Of a stretch of DNA of 64,000 nt, positions 1-8,496 are shown piece after piece. The notes beneath the pieces are model-generated. The model had not been told where the DNA came from. It did not search any database and was given only the letters and a program-made list of their open reading frames with translations. Each line of letters opens with the position of its first letter. Position 1 is the first letter of the stretch. Made by a program: the position numbers and the translations under genes. This DNA is from Streptomyces profundus (GTDB taxonomy: Bacteria; Actinomycetota; Actinomycetes; Streptomycetales; Streptomycetaceae). Location of the stretch: assembly GCF_020740535.1 (NCBI RefSeq), contig NZ_CP082362.1, forward strand, positions 1-64,000, written 5' to 3'.

Positions 1-106
1 GGCGAATTCCCGCGCAAGCGCGGGAATAGCATTCCGCAAGCGGAATGCAAACAACGTAGCCTATTCGCGCAAGCGCGAATAGGCGGAATCCCGCACGCGG
101 GATTCC
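1..106. repeat. Telomere-like palindrome cluster at the replicon end
   Basis: Four perfect inverted repeats lie head to tail: 6-27 (10-bp arms, centre AA), 29-48 (9-bp arms, centre AA), 59-84 (12-bp arms, centre AA) and 85-106 (10-bp arms, centre AC). Closely packed palindromes with tiny loops are the hallmark of Streptomyces telomeres, where the single-stranded 3' overhang folds and is patched by a terminal protein. A TtrA-like helicase and tap-tpg nearby support this reading. The sequence is not the archetypal telomere I know, which carries a GC-only first palindrome; these arms contain ATTC/GAAT blocks. Position 1 may not be the exact terminus. Confidence 0.75.
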
Positions 107-482
107 AAAAAGACGGCTGGCTACGAGGAGAGGTGGCAGGCGTGAGGGGGATGCACTGTGTGCAGACTGGGATTCGGGGCCATCACCCCCACGCCAGGGA
201 TGGGGCGGAGGAGCATCCGGCCCATCATTGACGGGTGAGGCTCGGGGTCGGGGACGTACCCCGGGGAGGGGTGCGAGGGGGCCGTTGGGGGTCGACTCCG
301 GGTCATGCTATCAGGATAAGGGTGCACGTGGGGGCGGTCTGACGGTCTGTCGCGCTTGAGGGTGAACGCAGATCCAGGGTGATGCATCTGACCCGATGCA
401 CTGTGTAGACTCTGGGTCCAGGGGCTACCACTCCCCTCATGATCCGATCCTCTCCTCCTCGCGAGGTTCCTTTCCCGTGGCT
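107..482. other. Subterminal non-coding stretch
   Basis: I see no convincing gene between the palindromes and the first helicase start. The motif GATGCACTGTGT occurs near 150-161 and again at 395-406, each followed by a related CAGACTGGG or AGACTCTGGG tail, so there is an imperfect direct repeat of about 20 bp. The second copy lies just upstream of the helicase gene. The segment probably holds the helicase promoter, but no clear -35/-10 pair stands out. Confidence 0.4.
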
Positions 483-2978
483 ATGTCGAGACGTGATCTC
501 CGTAATCATCAGATCGAGGCCGTTGATGCCATTGTGCGCGGCTTCGATATTCCCCCGGATGGAATTCCCGCGAATGGTCTTCGCGGGCAGGTAATTTCCG
601 CTTGTGGTACGGGTAAAACTATCATGGCCGCGTTCGCGGCTCGGGAAATGCTGCCGCGTGGGCGCATTCTGGTGGTGGTGCCCACGTTGACTTTGCTGTC
701 CCAGACGGTACGGGAGTGGCGGCGGGTCGGGCATACCGGGCCGGCGGTGGCGGTGTGCTCCCTTGAGGAGGACCCGCAGCTGTGGAACTTGGGGGTGCGG
801 TCCACCACGAATCCAGTGCGGCTGAGTCTGTGGCACGGAAAGGGGCAGGTGGTCATCTTCGCTACCTACGCGTCCCTGCCTGTGCTGGAGGAGGCATTCG
901 AGGGCGCCTACGGGCAGCAACTCGCGCCGATGGACCTGGTGGCAGTTGACGAAGCACACCGCACCTCCGGCTCCCTGGGGAAGCGATGGGCCCGGGTCCA
1001 CGACCAGAAAGCGATCCCGGCGGCCCGTCGGCTGTACCTGACCGCGACGCCGCGGATCTGGCAGGAGCGGGCCCCGCACTGGGAGGTGGCAGAGGGGGTG
1101 CGCGATCCGTTGCCGAAGGAGCTGGCCGCGAGCATGGACGACGAGGCGATCTTCGGCCCCGTCTTCTACAAGCTCTCGTTGGCGTCGGGTGTGTCTCGCG
1201 GCCTGCTTGCGCGGTACCAGATCATCGTGCTGGAGATCCAGGACCCGGTCGTCACTCCCGAGCGGCTGATGGGCGAGGACCGACACAGTGAGGAGGTGCG
1301 CGGGCAGCGCCTGGCGGCGTTGCAGGCCGGCCTGCTGCGAACCATGGCCGAGCACAACCTCCAGACCTGTATCACCTTCCACCACCGGACCATGGAGGCC
1401 CAGGCGTTCGCCGAGGGCCTGGAGACGGTCGCCGACAAGCTCCATGCCGACCAGCCCCAGACCTACCCGAGGAGGATGTGGGCGGACTGGCTGTGTGGTG
1501 AACACGAGCCGGAGCATCGCCAGCCAGTACTGGAGGAGTTCGGGTCCACCGCGCGGCGGGCGGTGCTTTCCAACTGCCGCGTTTTGGGTGAGGGCGTTGA
1601 CATTCGGGCGGTGGACAGCGTCGCCCTGATCGACCCGAAGGGCGCGCCGCACGACATTGTCCAGGCCATCGGTCGGGCGTTGCGGCAAAAGCCCGGTGAA
1701 GGGAAGCTGGCGTCGTTGATTGTGCCGGTCTTTCTCCAGCCCGGTGAAAGCCCGGAGGATATGTTCACCTCCAGCTCGTACCGGCCGCTGGTCAAGGTAC
1801 TGGAAGGGCTGCGGGCACACGACGAGGAAGCTGTGGAATTGCTCGCCATCCCACAGGAACCGCAGAAGGCCATGGTGGAGCCGTCATTCTTCATCGGTCC
1901 GAAGCCGGAGGAAGGCGAGGAAGAATCCCGTCTGTTGTTGCGTTTCGCGGCGCGGCGTGACCCGGCGATGGTCGCGCGGTGGGTGTCGTTCAATGTGGTC
2001 GACATCGAGCGGCAGGACTGGGCCCGTGGCTGGGAAGCGCTGCGCCGGTACGTCGAACGCGAGGGGCAGGCCCGCGTCCCCTACGGCCACCGTGAGGGTG
2101 CGACACCCCTTGGGCAGTGGGTCGCGGAACAGCGGCGCGCCTATGGGGCCGGAGAGATGAGCGGCCAGCGGGCCCGCCGGCTGGAAGACCTCGGGATGGT
2201 GTGGTCGGTCACCGACGAGCGGTTCCAGGAGAACTTGGCCGCCGCGAAGGCGTACTACGAACAGCGCTGGAGCCTCTGTGCTCCGAGGTCCGCCGTGGCC
2301 CTCGACAGGCCGGTAGGACAGTGGTTGAGCAACCTGCGCCGCCCCGGCGCGCTGAACGGGCACCCCGAGTGGGAAACGGCGCTGAACGCGATCGACCCCC
2401 ACTGGAACCCGGACTGGCCCGCGAGTTGGCAGCGCCACTACGCCGCTCTCCACGGCCTCGTCGCCGAGGAGAGCCGCCCGGCCTACGTCGACCCGGGGGT
2501 CACGGTCCACGGCATGGACGTCGGGCGCTGGTTGGCCAAGCAGACCCAACCGGCGGTGTGGGCCAAGCTCCTCCCTGGCCAGCGAGAGCTTCTGGAGCGG
2601 CTCGGGGTCACCAAGGTGGCATCGCCGGTGACGCCTGCGAAGGCCGTGGCCGCCCCCGCGGCGGCCGGCGCGGGGGGCGAGGAGCCTGCGGCTTCCGGCG
2701 GCTTGCCGGCGGCCGGGAAGCCCGCCGGAGGGCGCGGCAGCGCGGCGTTCGAGCGGGGGGTAGCCGCTGCCCGCCAGTACCTCGCCCGCGAAGGCCACCT
2801 CACCGTTCCCCGAGGGCACACCGAGCGCCTGGTCCTCGATGCCGGCATCAACAACGACGACGACCAGGAGCAGCAGACCCTGGAGGTAAAGCTCGGGGTA
2901 TGGCGCTCCAACATGCGCACCAGGCGTCACACACTGCCGCCCGAACAGCAAGCTGTGCTTGAGGAGTTGGGGCTGTAG
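483..2978 (+). CDS. TtrA-like telomere-proximal superfamily 2 helicase
   Basis: An 831-residue SF2 helicase. Visible motifs are RNHQ (residues 7-10), Walker A ACGTGKT (about 40-46), DEAH (156-159), TATP (187-190) and a motif VI-like QAIGRALRQ. The C-terminal third carries helicase-associated repeats of the type WEALRRYVEREG...LGQWVAEQRR...RLEDLGM, and the last one ends at the C terminus (VLEELGL). Such helicases sit at the ends of Streptomyces chromosomes and linear plasmids and affect conjugal transfer and end recombination. An upstream ATG at 396 would add 29 unconvincing residues, so 483 was chosen. The gene reads inward from the end. The family is clear; the telomere role is inferred from position. 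Confidence 0.85.
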   Translation: MSRRDLRNHQIEAVDAIVRGFDIPPDGIPANGLRGQVISACGTGKTIMAAFAAREMLPRGRILVVVPTLTLLSQTVREWRRVGHTGPAVAVCSLEEDPQLWNLGVRSTTNPVRLSLWHGKGQVVIFATYASLPVLEEAFEGAYGQQLAPMDLVAVDEAHRTSGSLGKRWARVHDQKAIPAARRLYLTATPRIWQERAPHWEVAEGVRDPLPKELAASMDDEAIFGPVFYKLSLASGVSRGLLARYQIIVLEIQDPVVTPERLMGEDRHSEEVRGQRLAALQAGLLRTMAEHNLQTCITFHHRTMEAQAFAEGLETVADKLHADQPQTYPRRMWADWLCGEHEPEHRQPVLEEFGSTARRAVLSNCRVLGEGVDIRAVDSVALIDPKGAPHDIVQAIGRALRQKPGEGKLASLIVPVFLQPGESPEDMFTSSSYRPLVKVLEGLRAHDEEAVELLAIPQEPQKAMVEPSFFIGPKPEEGEEESRLLLRFAARRDPAMVARWVSFNVVDIERQDWARGWEALRRYVEREGQARVPYGHREGATPLGQWVAEQRRAYGAGEMSGQRARRLEDLGMVWSVTDERFQENLAAAKAYYEQRWSLCAPRSAVALDRPVGQWLSNLRRPGALNGHPEWETALNAIDPHWNPDWPASWQRHYAALHGLVAEESRPAYVDPGVTVHGMDVGRWLAKQTQPAVWAKLLPGQRELLERLGVTKVASPVTPAKAVAAPAAAGAGGEEPAASGGLPAAGKPAGGRGSAAFERGVAAARQYLAREGHLTVPRGHTERLVLDAGINNDDDQEQQTLEVKLGVWRSNMRTRRHTLPPEQQAVLEELGL

Positions 2979-3034
2979 GGCAGCGCGCACACGGCAGGAT
3001 TTCGCGGCCCAGGTAGCCGCATGGGGTGCGGGTG

Positions 3035-3064
3035 ATGGGGGCCAGCTGCTGGGCCGGCCCCCAT
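3035..3064 (+). terminator. Hairpin downstream of the helicase gene
   Basis: A 9-bp inverted repeat (ATGGGGGCC / GGCCCCCAT) with a 12-nt loop lies 57 bp after the helicase stop and is followed by CTTGTC. It could end the helicase transcript before the next gene. Confidence 0.5.
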
Positions 3065-3236
3065 CTTGTCGGGGGTCTTGGCCTCATTCCATGGTGGTGA
3101 GGCTGGCCAGGGGGAGAGAGAAAGCCGGCCGGCGGGGGTGTCCCGAACGGCAGCCCAGTCGATCCCCGGCACGGCCAATACGAGTCGATTACGAGGAAGT
3201 CGGATCGGCCACGACGGACTGGGCGCACGGGGGATA

Positions 3237-4349
3237 ATGAGGAAGCCATCGCAACGTCGCAGAAGGGCAGCCGCGTTGAGTCACTTCTCCAGTCATGAGG
3301 ATAGCCCTAACGAGGCGCTCCGGCAGGGCCGGACGGCGGTGGATCGTCTGATGACGGGGATGCTGGACGCTGGCGGTATGTTCCGTGAGGTGGCGGCGAC
3401 CCAGGTGCTTCTGTCTACCACGAGCCCTCGCATCCGGTTCGTCGAGTTCGCAGCCGACGAGGAGAAGGAGAACGGAGCCGACTGGCTGTGGTGGTGGGTG
3501 GACCGGGACGGTACCTGTTACGGGCTCCTCGTCCAGGCGAAGATCTTGAAGTTGCACGGCAAGCGCTGGAGCATCGACTTCAGCTACAAGACGCGCGGCG
3601 ACGACCGGACGCAGCTCTCGAAGTTGATCAACGCGGCGAACCACTTCCACGTCCCCGCTGCGTACGTCCTGTACTGCGGTGACTCGCAGTACCGATCGAC
3701 TCTGACCTGCGATCGCGCCCATGACGACGTTCCTTGCAGGGAGCGCGACCGGGTCGGTGTGTCTGCCGTCTCTGCCCTGGTGGCGGAGACGGCCGTGGGC
3801 CTAGACGTCAGGAACGCGGGCGTGAGCGCCTTCCACGATGCTGTCCCGGTCGAAGACATCACCAGCCCCGATGGCCTGGACGCACCGATCGTGCCCCTGG
3901 CGCGCGGGCTAGCCAAGGACCTCGACCGCTTCCTGCGGCAGCCGCAGCGGGGCTCTCGCCGGGTGGCAAAGGAGCTTCTCCGGCCGGTCCAGCGGATCAG
4001 GAACGGCCAGTTCGCCGGTGCGGCAGTCATGGAACACGCCGCCCCGGTAACCGGCGCCCTTTTCGAGAACGTCCCCAACGACTACGGGCACTTCTCCGTG
4101 CCGTACCTCGCGCACATGCTCCGCGGCCTGCGGGCGGAGGTCCCTGACTATGTACGCGACGTCCTGGAGGGCCGAACGCTTCCAACGTGGGTCACTGACC
4201 AGCTTGGCGGGATTGTGGTGATCCCGGACGCGGATGCCCCAGCTGTGGTCCCGGGGCGGGCTTCTGACAGCGGCGCTGGGCGTCGGCTCTCAGGCCTCCG
4301 CGAAACGCCTCGGCCGCCGCATGGCCGTCGCCCTGGGCAAGCCGCGTGA
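3237..4349 (+). CDS. DUF6615-like protein, possible PD-(D/E)XK nuclease fold
   Basis: A 370-residue protein starting at an ATG behind GGGGG. Residues 70-105 hold an acidic run, then NGADWLWWW (D82) and LLVQAK (Q100, K102), followed by a conserved-looking tail with a QLSKLI helix and AYVLYCGDSQYR. This layout matches proteins I know as DUF6615. The D...QxK spacing resembles the QxK variant of the PD-(D/E)XK core seen in Mrr-type restriction enzymes. The C-terminal 60 residues are low-complexity and may be run-on from a rearranged end. It follows the helicase in the same direction with a 258-bp gap and a hairpin between them. Nuclease activity is inference; no partner or target is evident. Confidence 0.6.
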   Translation: MRKPSQRRRRAAALSHFSSHEDSPNEALRQGRTAVDRLMTGMLDAGGMFREVAATQVLLSTTSPRIRFVEFAADEEKENGADWLWWWVDRDGTCYGLLVQAKILKLHGKRWSIDFSYKTRGDDRTQLSKLINAANHFHVPAAYVLYCGDSQYRSTLTCDRAHDDVPCRERDRVGVSAVSALVAETAVGLDVRNAGVSAFHDAVPVEDITSPDGLDAPIVPLARGLAKDLDRFLRQPQRGSRRVAKELLRPVQRIRNGQFAGAAVMEHAAPVTGALFENVPNDYGHFSVPYLAHMLRGLRAEVPDYVRDVLEGRTLPTWVTDQLGGIVVIPDADAPAVVPGRASDSGAGRRLSGLRETPRPPHGRRPGQAA

Positions 4350-4426
4350 GCTCCGTAGGGCGCGTCCGGCACTGACGAGGGACCGGGTTCCGGCCGGCAG
4401 GCACGGTCAGGGCGTCCGAGGCCGGG

Positions 4427-4640
4427 TCATCCGCTCCAGGGGACTCGCGCGAGTACGAGGCCGCGGACGTCGGCGACGCCGGACGCGCGGAGTCGAAGTG
4501 CGACGTGCTGGAGCTGGGGCCCGCTGGTGAACACGTCGTCGACGAGGAGGATCGTGCGGAGAAGTAGCTCCGTCCGAAGCGGGGTGCGGACTGGAGCGGT
4601 GATGTGCGAACTCCCGGCGCGTTGCCCCCGGTAACATCAC
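4427..4640 (-). pseudogene. Remnant of a ComF-type phosphoribosyltransferase C terminus
   Basis: The minus strand reads TILLVDDVFTSG, followed by LQHVALRLRASGVADVRGLVLARVP and a TGA stop at 4427-4429. The LVDDVFTSG block is the PRPP-binding loop of type I phosphoribosyltransferases such as ComF, and the spacing to the C terminus fits that family. No start codon or N-terminal domain is present upstream, so this is a truncated scrap of about 55-70 codons. The upstream boundary is approximate. Confidence 0.6.
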
Positions 4641-4662
4641 CAGGGCCCTGGCCTGCGATTGG

Positions 4663-5843
4663 CTATCCCCGGCTGGCCGGATTCCGGTGCGCGATCAGCC
4701 GGTTGGTCAGCTCTACCGTGGCGAGGTACCACCAGAAGATCCAGTCGAGGAACGCTTCGTCGTAGTCGCGGCGCTGGTCGGCCCGGCGGTGGCGAAGGTC
4801 GTAGCGGTTGGCAATCTCGAACAGCGCCCCCTCGTCGGGCTTGCCGATCTGCTCCTTGATCAGGGCCCTGCGCTCTTCCAGGATGCCTACGAGAGTCGTG
4901 ATCGCCGATCGCTTGCTCTCGGCTGACGTGTCGCGTCCACGGAAGAGCGCGATGGCGTGGCGGATCCGGGTGGTGATGTCCGGGGTGCTGTCGTTCAGGG
5001 CCCGGTGCACCAGTGCGCTGCGGGCGTCATCGGTGACGGCGGTGAGGCGCCCGAGGTCTTCGCCTTCGGCGGCCAGTTCGTATTCGATGCCGGCTTCGCG
5101 CAGCAGCTCGTTGATCTTCCAGCGGTACAGGACACGTGCCGGGCCGTTGTGAAACTCATGGTGATGCCACCCGCAAGAGTTGAAATCGTGGTATTGCCGT
5201 CTGCGGGGGCGGCTGAGCAGGTCGTGGAAGACTTCGATCAGTCCGTAAAAGGTATCCTTGTCCCACGTCTCTGGAGCCAGGGGCCAGAGGTTGGGGATGC
5301 CAAGGCGCCGGTCAATCACTTCCGAGGCGTCTGGCATTTGGTTGAGATCGTCAACGCATTCTTCACCGAATGCTTCTACCAAGTATCCCTTGTCGGCAAA
5401 TTCCTTGATGATCCGCGCGAATGCCTGGCGAGCGTCCTGTCGTGTGCTGCCACGTTGCGAGCGGCCGTTGCTGCGGCGCTGTGGCCAGTACGGCTGCGGA
5501 GCGACGGCGTGGCGGAGTTCGGCCGCGCGGTTGACCAGTTCGGTGAACCACGCCCGTGGGTCCACGCTGCCGGGCCCACTCTGGGTAGAGGTGGTGGTCG
5601 CCCAAGGGTCTCTCCCCCCCCCCAAGGGTCTCGGCCGGGGATACGGTTGGGCAGCTCTTCGAAGTCGGTGACTGCGGGCCCGGACAGCGCCTCAGTCATG
5701 AGCCACGCCGCCTGCTGCTTCCACCGACCGTTCGGGGACCGGAGGATTCTTTCGCCCTCGGCAACGAACAGCGAGGTAGGCCAGAGGAGTTCATAGTTTC
5801 TCAGGTCCAGAGTCACCACAGCATCATGGCCCACCAGCTCCAT
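4663..5843 (-). pseudogene. HEPN-like (AbiJ-type) protein split by a frameshift at a C10 run
   Basis: Two overlapping minus-strand reading frames make one protein of about 390 residues. The N-terminal frame starts at the ATG at 5843 (MELVGHDAVVTLDL...), and the C-terminal frame runs from about 5625 to the stop at 4663. They meet at ten consecutive G (C on the plus strand, 5614-5623) next to a duplicated CCAAGGGTCTC. The C-terminal part has LFEIANRYDLRHRR, which fits the HEPN RNase motif RX4H (R274-H279 of the downstream frame), then FLDWIFWWYLATVEL, a helix seen in AbiJ-like abortive infection proteins. The shift may be real, phase-variable or a sequencing error. Defence function is inferred from the fold only. 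Confidence 0.6.
5614..5623. repeat. C10 homopolymer with flanking duplicated CCAAGGGTCTC
   Basis: Ten C in a row separate two copies of CCAAGGGTCTC (from 5602 and from 5622). The run is exactly where the HEPN-like gene changes frame, so it is the likely slippage point. Confidence 0.8.
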
Positions 5844-5894
5844 CAGAGCGGCCGGGCACCGGTATCTTCGGCCCGAGGACGGACTGGCGGGGCA

Positions 5895-6647
5895 TCAGGC
5901 GGGGCTGCCCAGCCGGCTGAAGGCCCAACGCAGGACTTCCTGGTCGACGCGAGGGCGGCCGGTGCGGGCCAGAGCGAGGCGTACATGGGCCGTCAGCCGG
6001 GCCCAGTTACGGAAGTTGCCGTGTGCGGCGTGCTGGTCGGCGAAGGTGATGTCGCCGGGGTCGGCGGCGGCCCAGATGGGGTGGAACAGCGGGATGGTTT
6101 GTAGGACCTCGCTGGGGGTGAGGCGGGTGAAGTGCTGCCAGATGAAGATGCGGGAGGAGAGCATCGGTTCGCGGCGCAGCACGGTGTGGCAGCCCTCGCC
6201 GCCGACGAAGATGATCGCGAGCTGGGTTGAGGGGTCGTCCCACAGGTAGCGGAAGTACTCGAACGCCTCGCCTTTGAGCCACTGGGCCTCGTCGACGAGG
6301 AAGATGCGGGGGCGTTCGGCCAAGGCGGCCTTCAGCAGGCGGTCGAACTCGCTGGGGTGGCGCGGTGGTTGTCCGGGGAGGTCGAGTGCGGTGAACAGTT
6401 CGTAGCGCACCGCGCGGGCGGTGGGCCGAGCCCGGAAGGTGATCTTGCGGACGTCCTCGTGTGGTTCGAGTTCGCTCAGGCAGGTGTTGACGGCGAGGGT
6501 CTTACCGAAGCCGGCGCCCCCGTGGATACACATCATGGCGCGCGCGTCGACGGTGTCGGCGATGTTCTCCCGGGCCGTGAGCAGGGCTCGGGTGGTGACC
6601 ACGGACGCGTCCGGCAGGTCGACGTACTGGTAGGTGGCCGCGCTCAT
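5895..6647 (-). CDS. TniB/MuB-like AAA+ ATPase of a transposition system
   Basis: A 250-residue AAA+ protein with Walker A GGAGFGKT (43-50), Walker B RIFLVDEAQ (114-122) and a sensor-like strand LAIIFVGGEG. This architecture is typical of TniB and MuB, the ATP-dependent target selectors that work with DDE transposases of the Tn7/Tn5053/Mu class. The ATG at 6647 has GGAG 8 nt upstream. No intact TniA transposase or TniQ is present on either side, so it is an orphan: either the last gene of a decayed element, or an ATPase recruited to another role. It is not the IstB of a simple IS21 pair, because no IstA is visible. Confidence 0.75.
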   Translation of the reverse strand: MSAATYQYVDLPDASVVTTRALLTARENIADTVDARAMMCIHGGAGFGKTLAVNTCLSELEPHEDVRKITFRARPTARAVRYELFTALDLPGQPPRHPSEFDRLLKAALAERPRIFLVDEAQWLKGEAFEYFRYLWDDPSTQLAIIFVGGEGCHTVLRREPMLSSRIFIWQHFTRLTPSEVLQTIPLFHPIWAAADPGDITFADQHAAHGNFRNWARLTAHVRLALARTGRPRVDQEVLRWAFSRLGSPA

Positions 6648-6883
6648 CAGGCATCTCCGTATTCGTCGGTGGTGGGAGGTACAGACCGCCCGCCCGGGCC
6701 GTCGAGGGCGGAATCGGAATCGCAGCCGGACGGGGCGGGGGCAGGCCGGCCTGGCGAGGTGAGCGCGGACAGGGAAGTGGGGGTGCGCCACCCCGCTGGC
6801 GGCGCGGCGGGCGGGATGGCGAAGCACATCGCCACCGCGTGTTCGTGCGTCAAGCCCCCTGGTGGCGTTCGGGTTTCGTCCAT
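6647..6883 (-). CDS. Small ORF coupled to the TniB-like gene
   Basis: A 78-residue frame begins at an ATG at 6883 (MDETRTPPGGLTHEHAVAM...) and its TGA overlaps the TniB-like ATG as TGATG, which suggests translational coupling. The first 30 residues look protein-like; the rest is Pro/Ser/Gly-rich. It could be the tail of a lost transposase or a small accessory protein. I do not recognise the family, and it may not be real. Confidence 0.3.
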   Translation of the reverse strand: MDETRTPPGGLTHEHAVAMCFAIPPAAPPAGWRTPTSLSALTSPGRPAPAPSGCDSDSALDGPGGRSVPPTTDEYGDA

Positions 6884-7743
6884 GGCCGCACCATACGTCG
6901 CGTGGTAGGCGCCGCCGTGTGGTGAGCCCACCGGGTGCCGATCGCCGGGCCAGCGGCATCCCCCCGGTGTGTTCGCCCATCAGCGATGCCAGGTCGGTGG
7001 CCACCTGCGGCTTGGTCAGGACCCGACGGACGAGCGCTGGTTCGCCGAGTTGGCCAGCCGCGAAGTGGTCGGATTCGATGATGCGGTTCCCGGGAGATCT
7101 CGCTGGTCTTCCTCGGGTCCTGGAGCGGATCGGTGGAGGAGATCGGTGGTAGCACCGAGCGCAGAGGGCCGACTGGATGACCGCCGTGGTTGGGAAGCGG
7201 TGTGGCGGTGCGTTGAACGGGAGGGGCACGCCGGCGTCCGTACGGCCGCGGTCGTGACCGCGTTGAGGTGGCCGGGGTCGGTGAGCGACGACTGTGCCGG
7301 CCAGGTGTCCTGTGAGGGCGTGGAGACGGTGCGGCGGGACCAGGTCGAGCGAGGGATCCGGATGCCGCCGTCGCGCCCGGCTTGGCACCCGCAGGTATAG
7401 CCGTGGTCCTTTCGTCGTCGGCTGCTTTCGGAGGTCGGCCTGGCGGTCGGTCCCGGCGTCGCCATGGCGTCACGAGTTCGCCCTCGGTGTGTGTTAACGG
7501 AAGAGTGTCGCGCCGGAATGTGGACGCCACCGCATTGAGGTGTGTACCGCAGCAGTGGTCTGACGGCCTATGGGGGGGGCTGAATTCGATGAGGTGGGCC
7601 GCTTCACCTGAATGAGGTTTTCTCGGTGAAATGATCTTCGCGAAGTGGGTTGATCTGGGTGTGTCCGCCTGAGTGGGACATCGGTGCCCTGGCCGTGGAA
7701 GGGCGTGAAGCCCCGACCCTACTGAGAAAATGCCAATCGGGCT
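6884..7743. other. Stretch without a confident gene, probably decayed mobile DNA
   Basis: No reading frame on either strand looks like a full protein. On the minus strand near 7000-7090 one frame gives a short protein-like run (SDHFAAGQLGEPALVRRVL), with no domain I can name. Its position upstream of the orphan TniB-like gene is where a TniA transposase would be expected, so it may be the eroded remains of one. Confidence 0.35.
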
Positions 7744-8268
7744 CTACTCCGACGGGAGCCTGGCGAGGACTTGGCTGCCTATTGTAGAACTCGCAGTGTA
7801 TGGATCGTTTGCCTGGAAATCCAATGCGCCCGCAGTGACGGAGTAGCTGCCGCTCACTGCCGAGTAGCCGTATCCGTCTACACCATTCGACTGTTCCCAT
7901 TGTCGTTGGTCGTCAATTTGTCGTGTGGCTGCTTCGTTATCGGCATAGACAGTGACTGACACCATCACAATTAATCCAGGATCCTCGGCGGTGTATTCCG
8001 CTTTGATATTTGCGATGCAGCCCCAGTCTTCCTCGCACTCGTCCCAAGTGTCCGGGCGGGAAGTGGCCGTCAACGTCCAACTCTGGTGAGTAAACGACAC
8101 CGGAAACAGTTCGGCGCCACTAGGTTGAGCTGCGGACTCAAAGCCGAAAAGCCTCGAAGTGAGCGCGTTCCAGTCAGGTATCCCGAAGAAGGTGAGGATG
8201 CCCAACACCGAGGCTATGACCCCGATCGCTGCCGCAGCACGCGTCCCGAAGTTCGAATCGCTCCCCAT
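7744..8268 (-). CDS. Membrane-anchored hypothetical protein
   Basis: A 174-residue protein with a good start: ATG behind CAGGAG. Residues 10-30 (AAAAIGVIASVLGILTFFG) form one transmembrane segment near the N terminus. The rest is predicted to be outside the cell: an acidic segment with two cysteines (DECEEDWGC, a likely disulfide) followed by a beta-rich part. Codon use is less GC-biased than in the conserved region of the window. I do not recognise the family. It lies between the decayed TniB region and the IS5-type remnant, so it may be carried by mobile DNA. Confidence 0.55.
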   Translation of the reverse strand: MGSDSNFGTRAAAAIGVIASVLGILTFFGIPDWNALTSRLFGFESAAQPSGAELFPVSFTHQSWTLTATSRPDTWDECEEDWGCIANIKAEYTAEDPGLIVMVSVTVYADNEAATRQIDDQRQWEQSNGVDGYGYSAVSGSYSVTAGALDFQANDPYTASSTIGSQVLARLPSE

Positions 8269-8496
8269 ACGCGACTCCTGCGGCTAGGGCTGTCTGGCCA
8301 AATCCGCACACGCCCCATCGACGTGCCGGTGTTGCACTCTATCTCCAGCCTCGATCTCTTGTGGCAGTCCGTCGGATTTTCTGGCGGGCGGTTTCGCTCG
8401 TCCGGGTTGATCACGGGCAGGTCTGCGGCCCGGCTGTCGCGTCGGGTTCCACGGCTCCGGTCGGGGGTGGTGCTGCTCGTCGGGACAGAAACCTGT

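Noticed and set aside
1..106. CRISPR array or REP-type repeats instead of a telomere
   Set aside because: Spacers are absent or 1-10 bp and arms differ, so it is not a CRISPR array. REP-like repeats would not explain the end position with tap-tpg and a terminal helicase nearby.
303..1820. Long 505-residue minus-strand frame opposite the helicase gene
   Set aside because: Arg/Pro/His-rich, no domain, and fully antisense to a clear SF2 helicase. A normal effect of high GC.
1884..2990. 368-residue minus-strand frame opposite the helicase C terminus
   Set aside because: No recognisable motif; mirrors the coding strand of the helicase-associated repeats.
6648..7388. N-terminal extension of the TniB-like gene
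   Set aside because: The added 247 residues are low-complexity; the ATG at 6647 has a good ribosome site and a normal family start.
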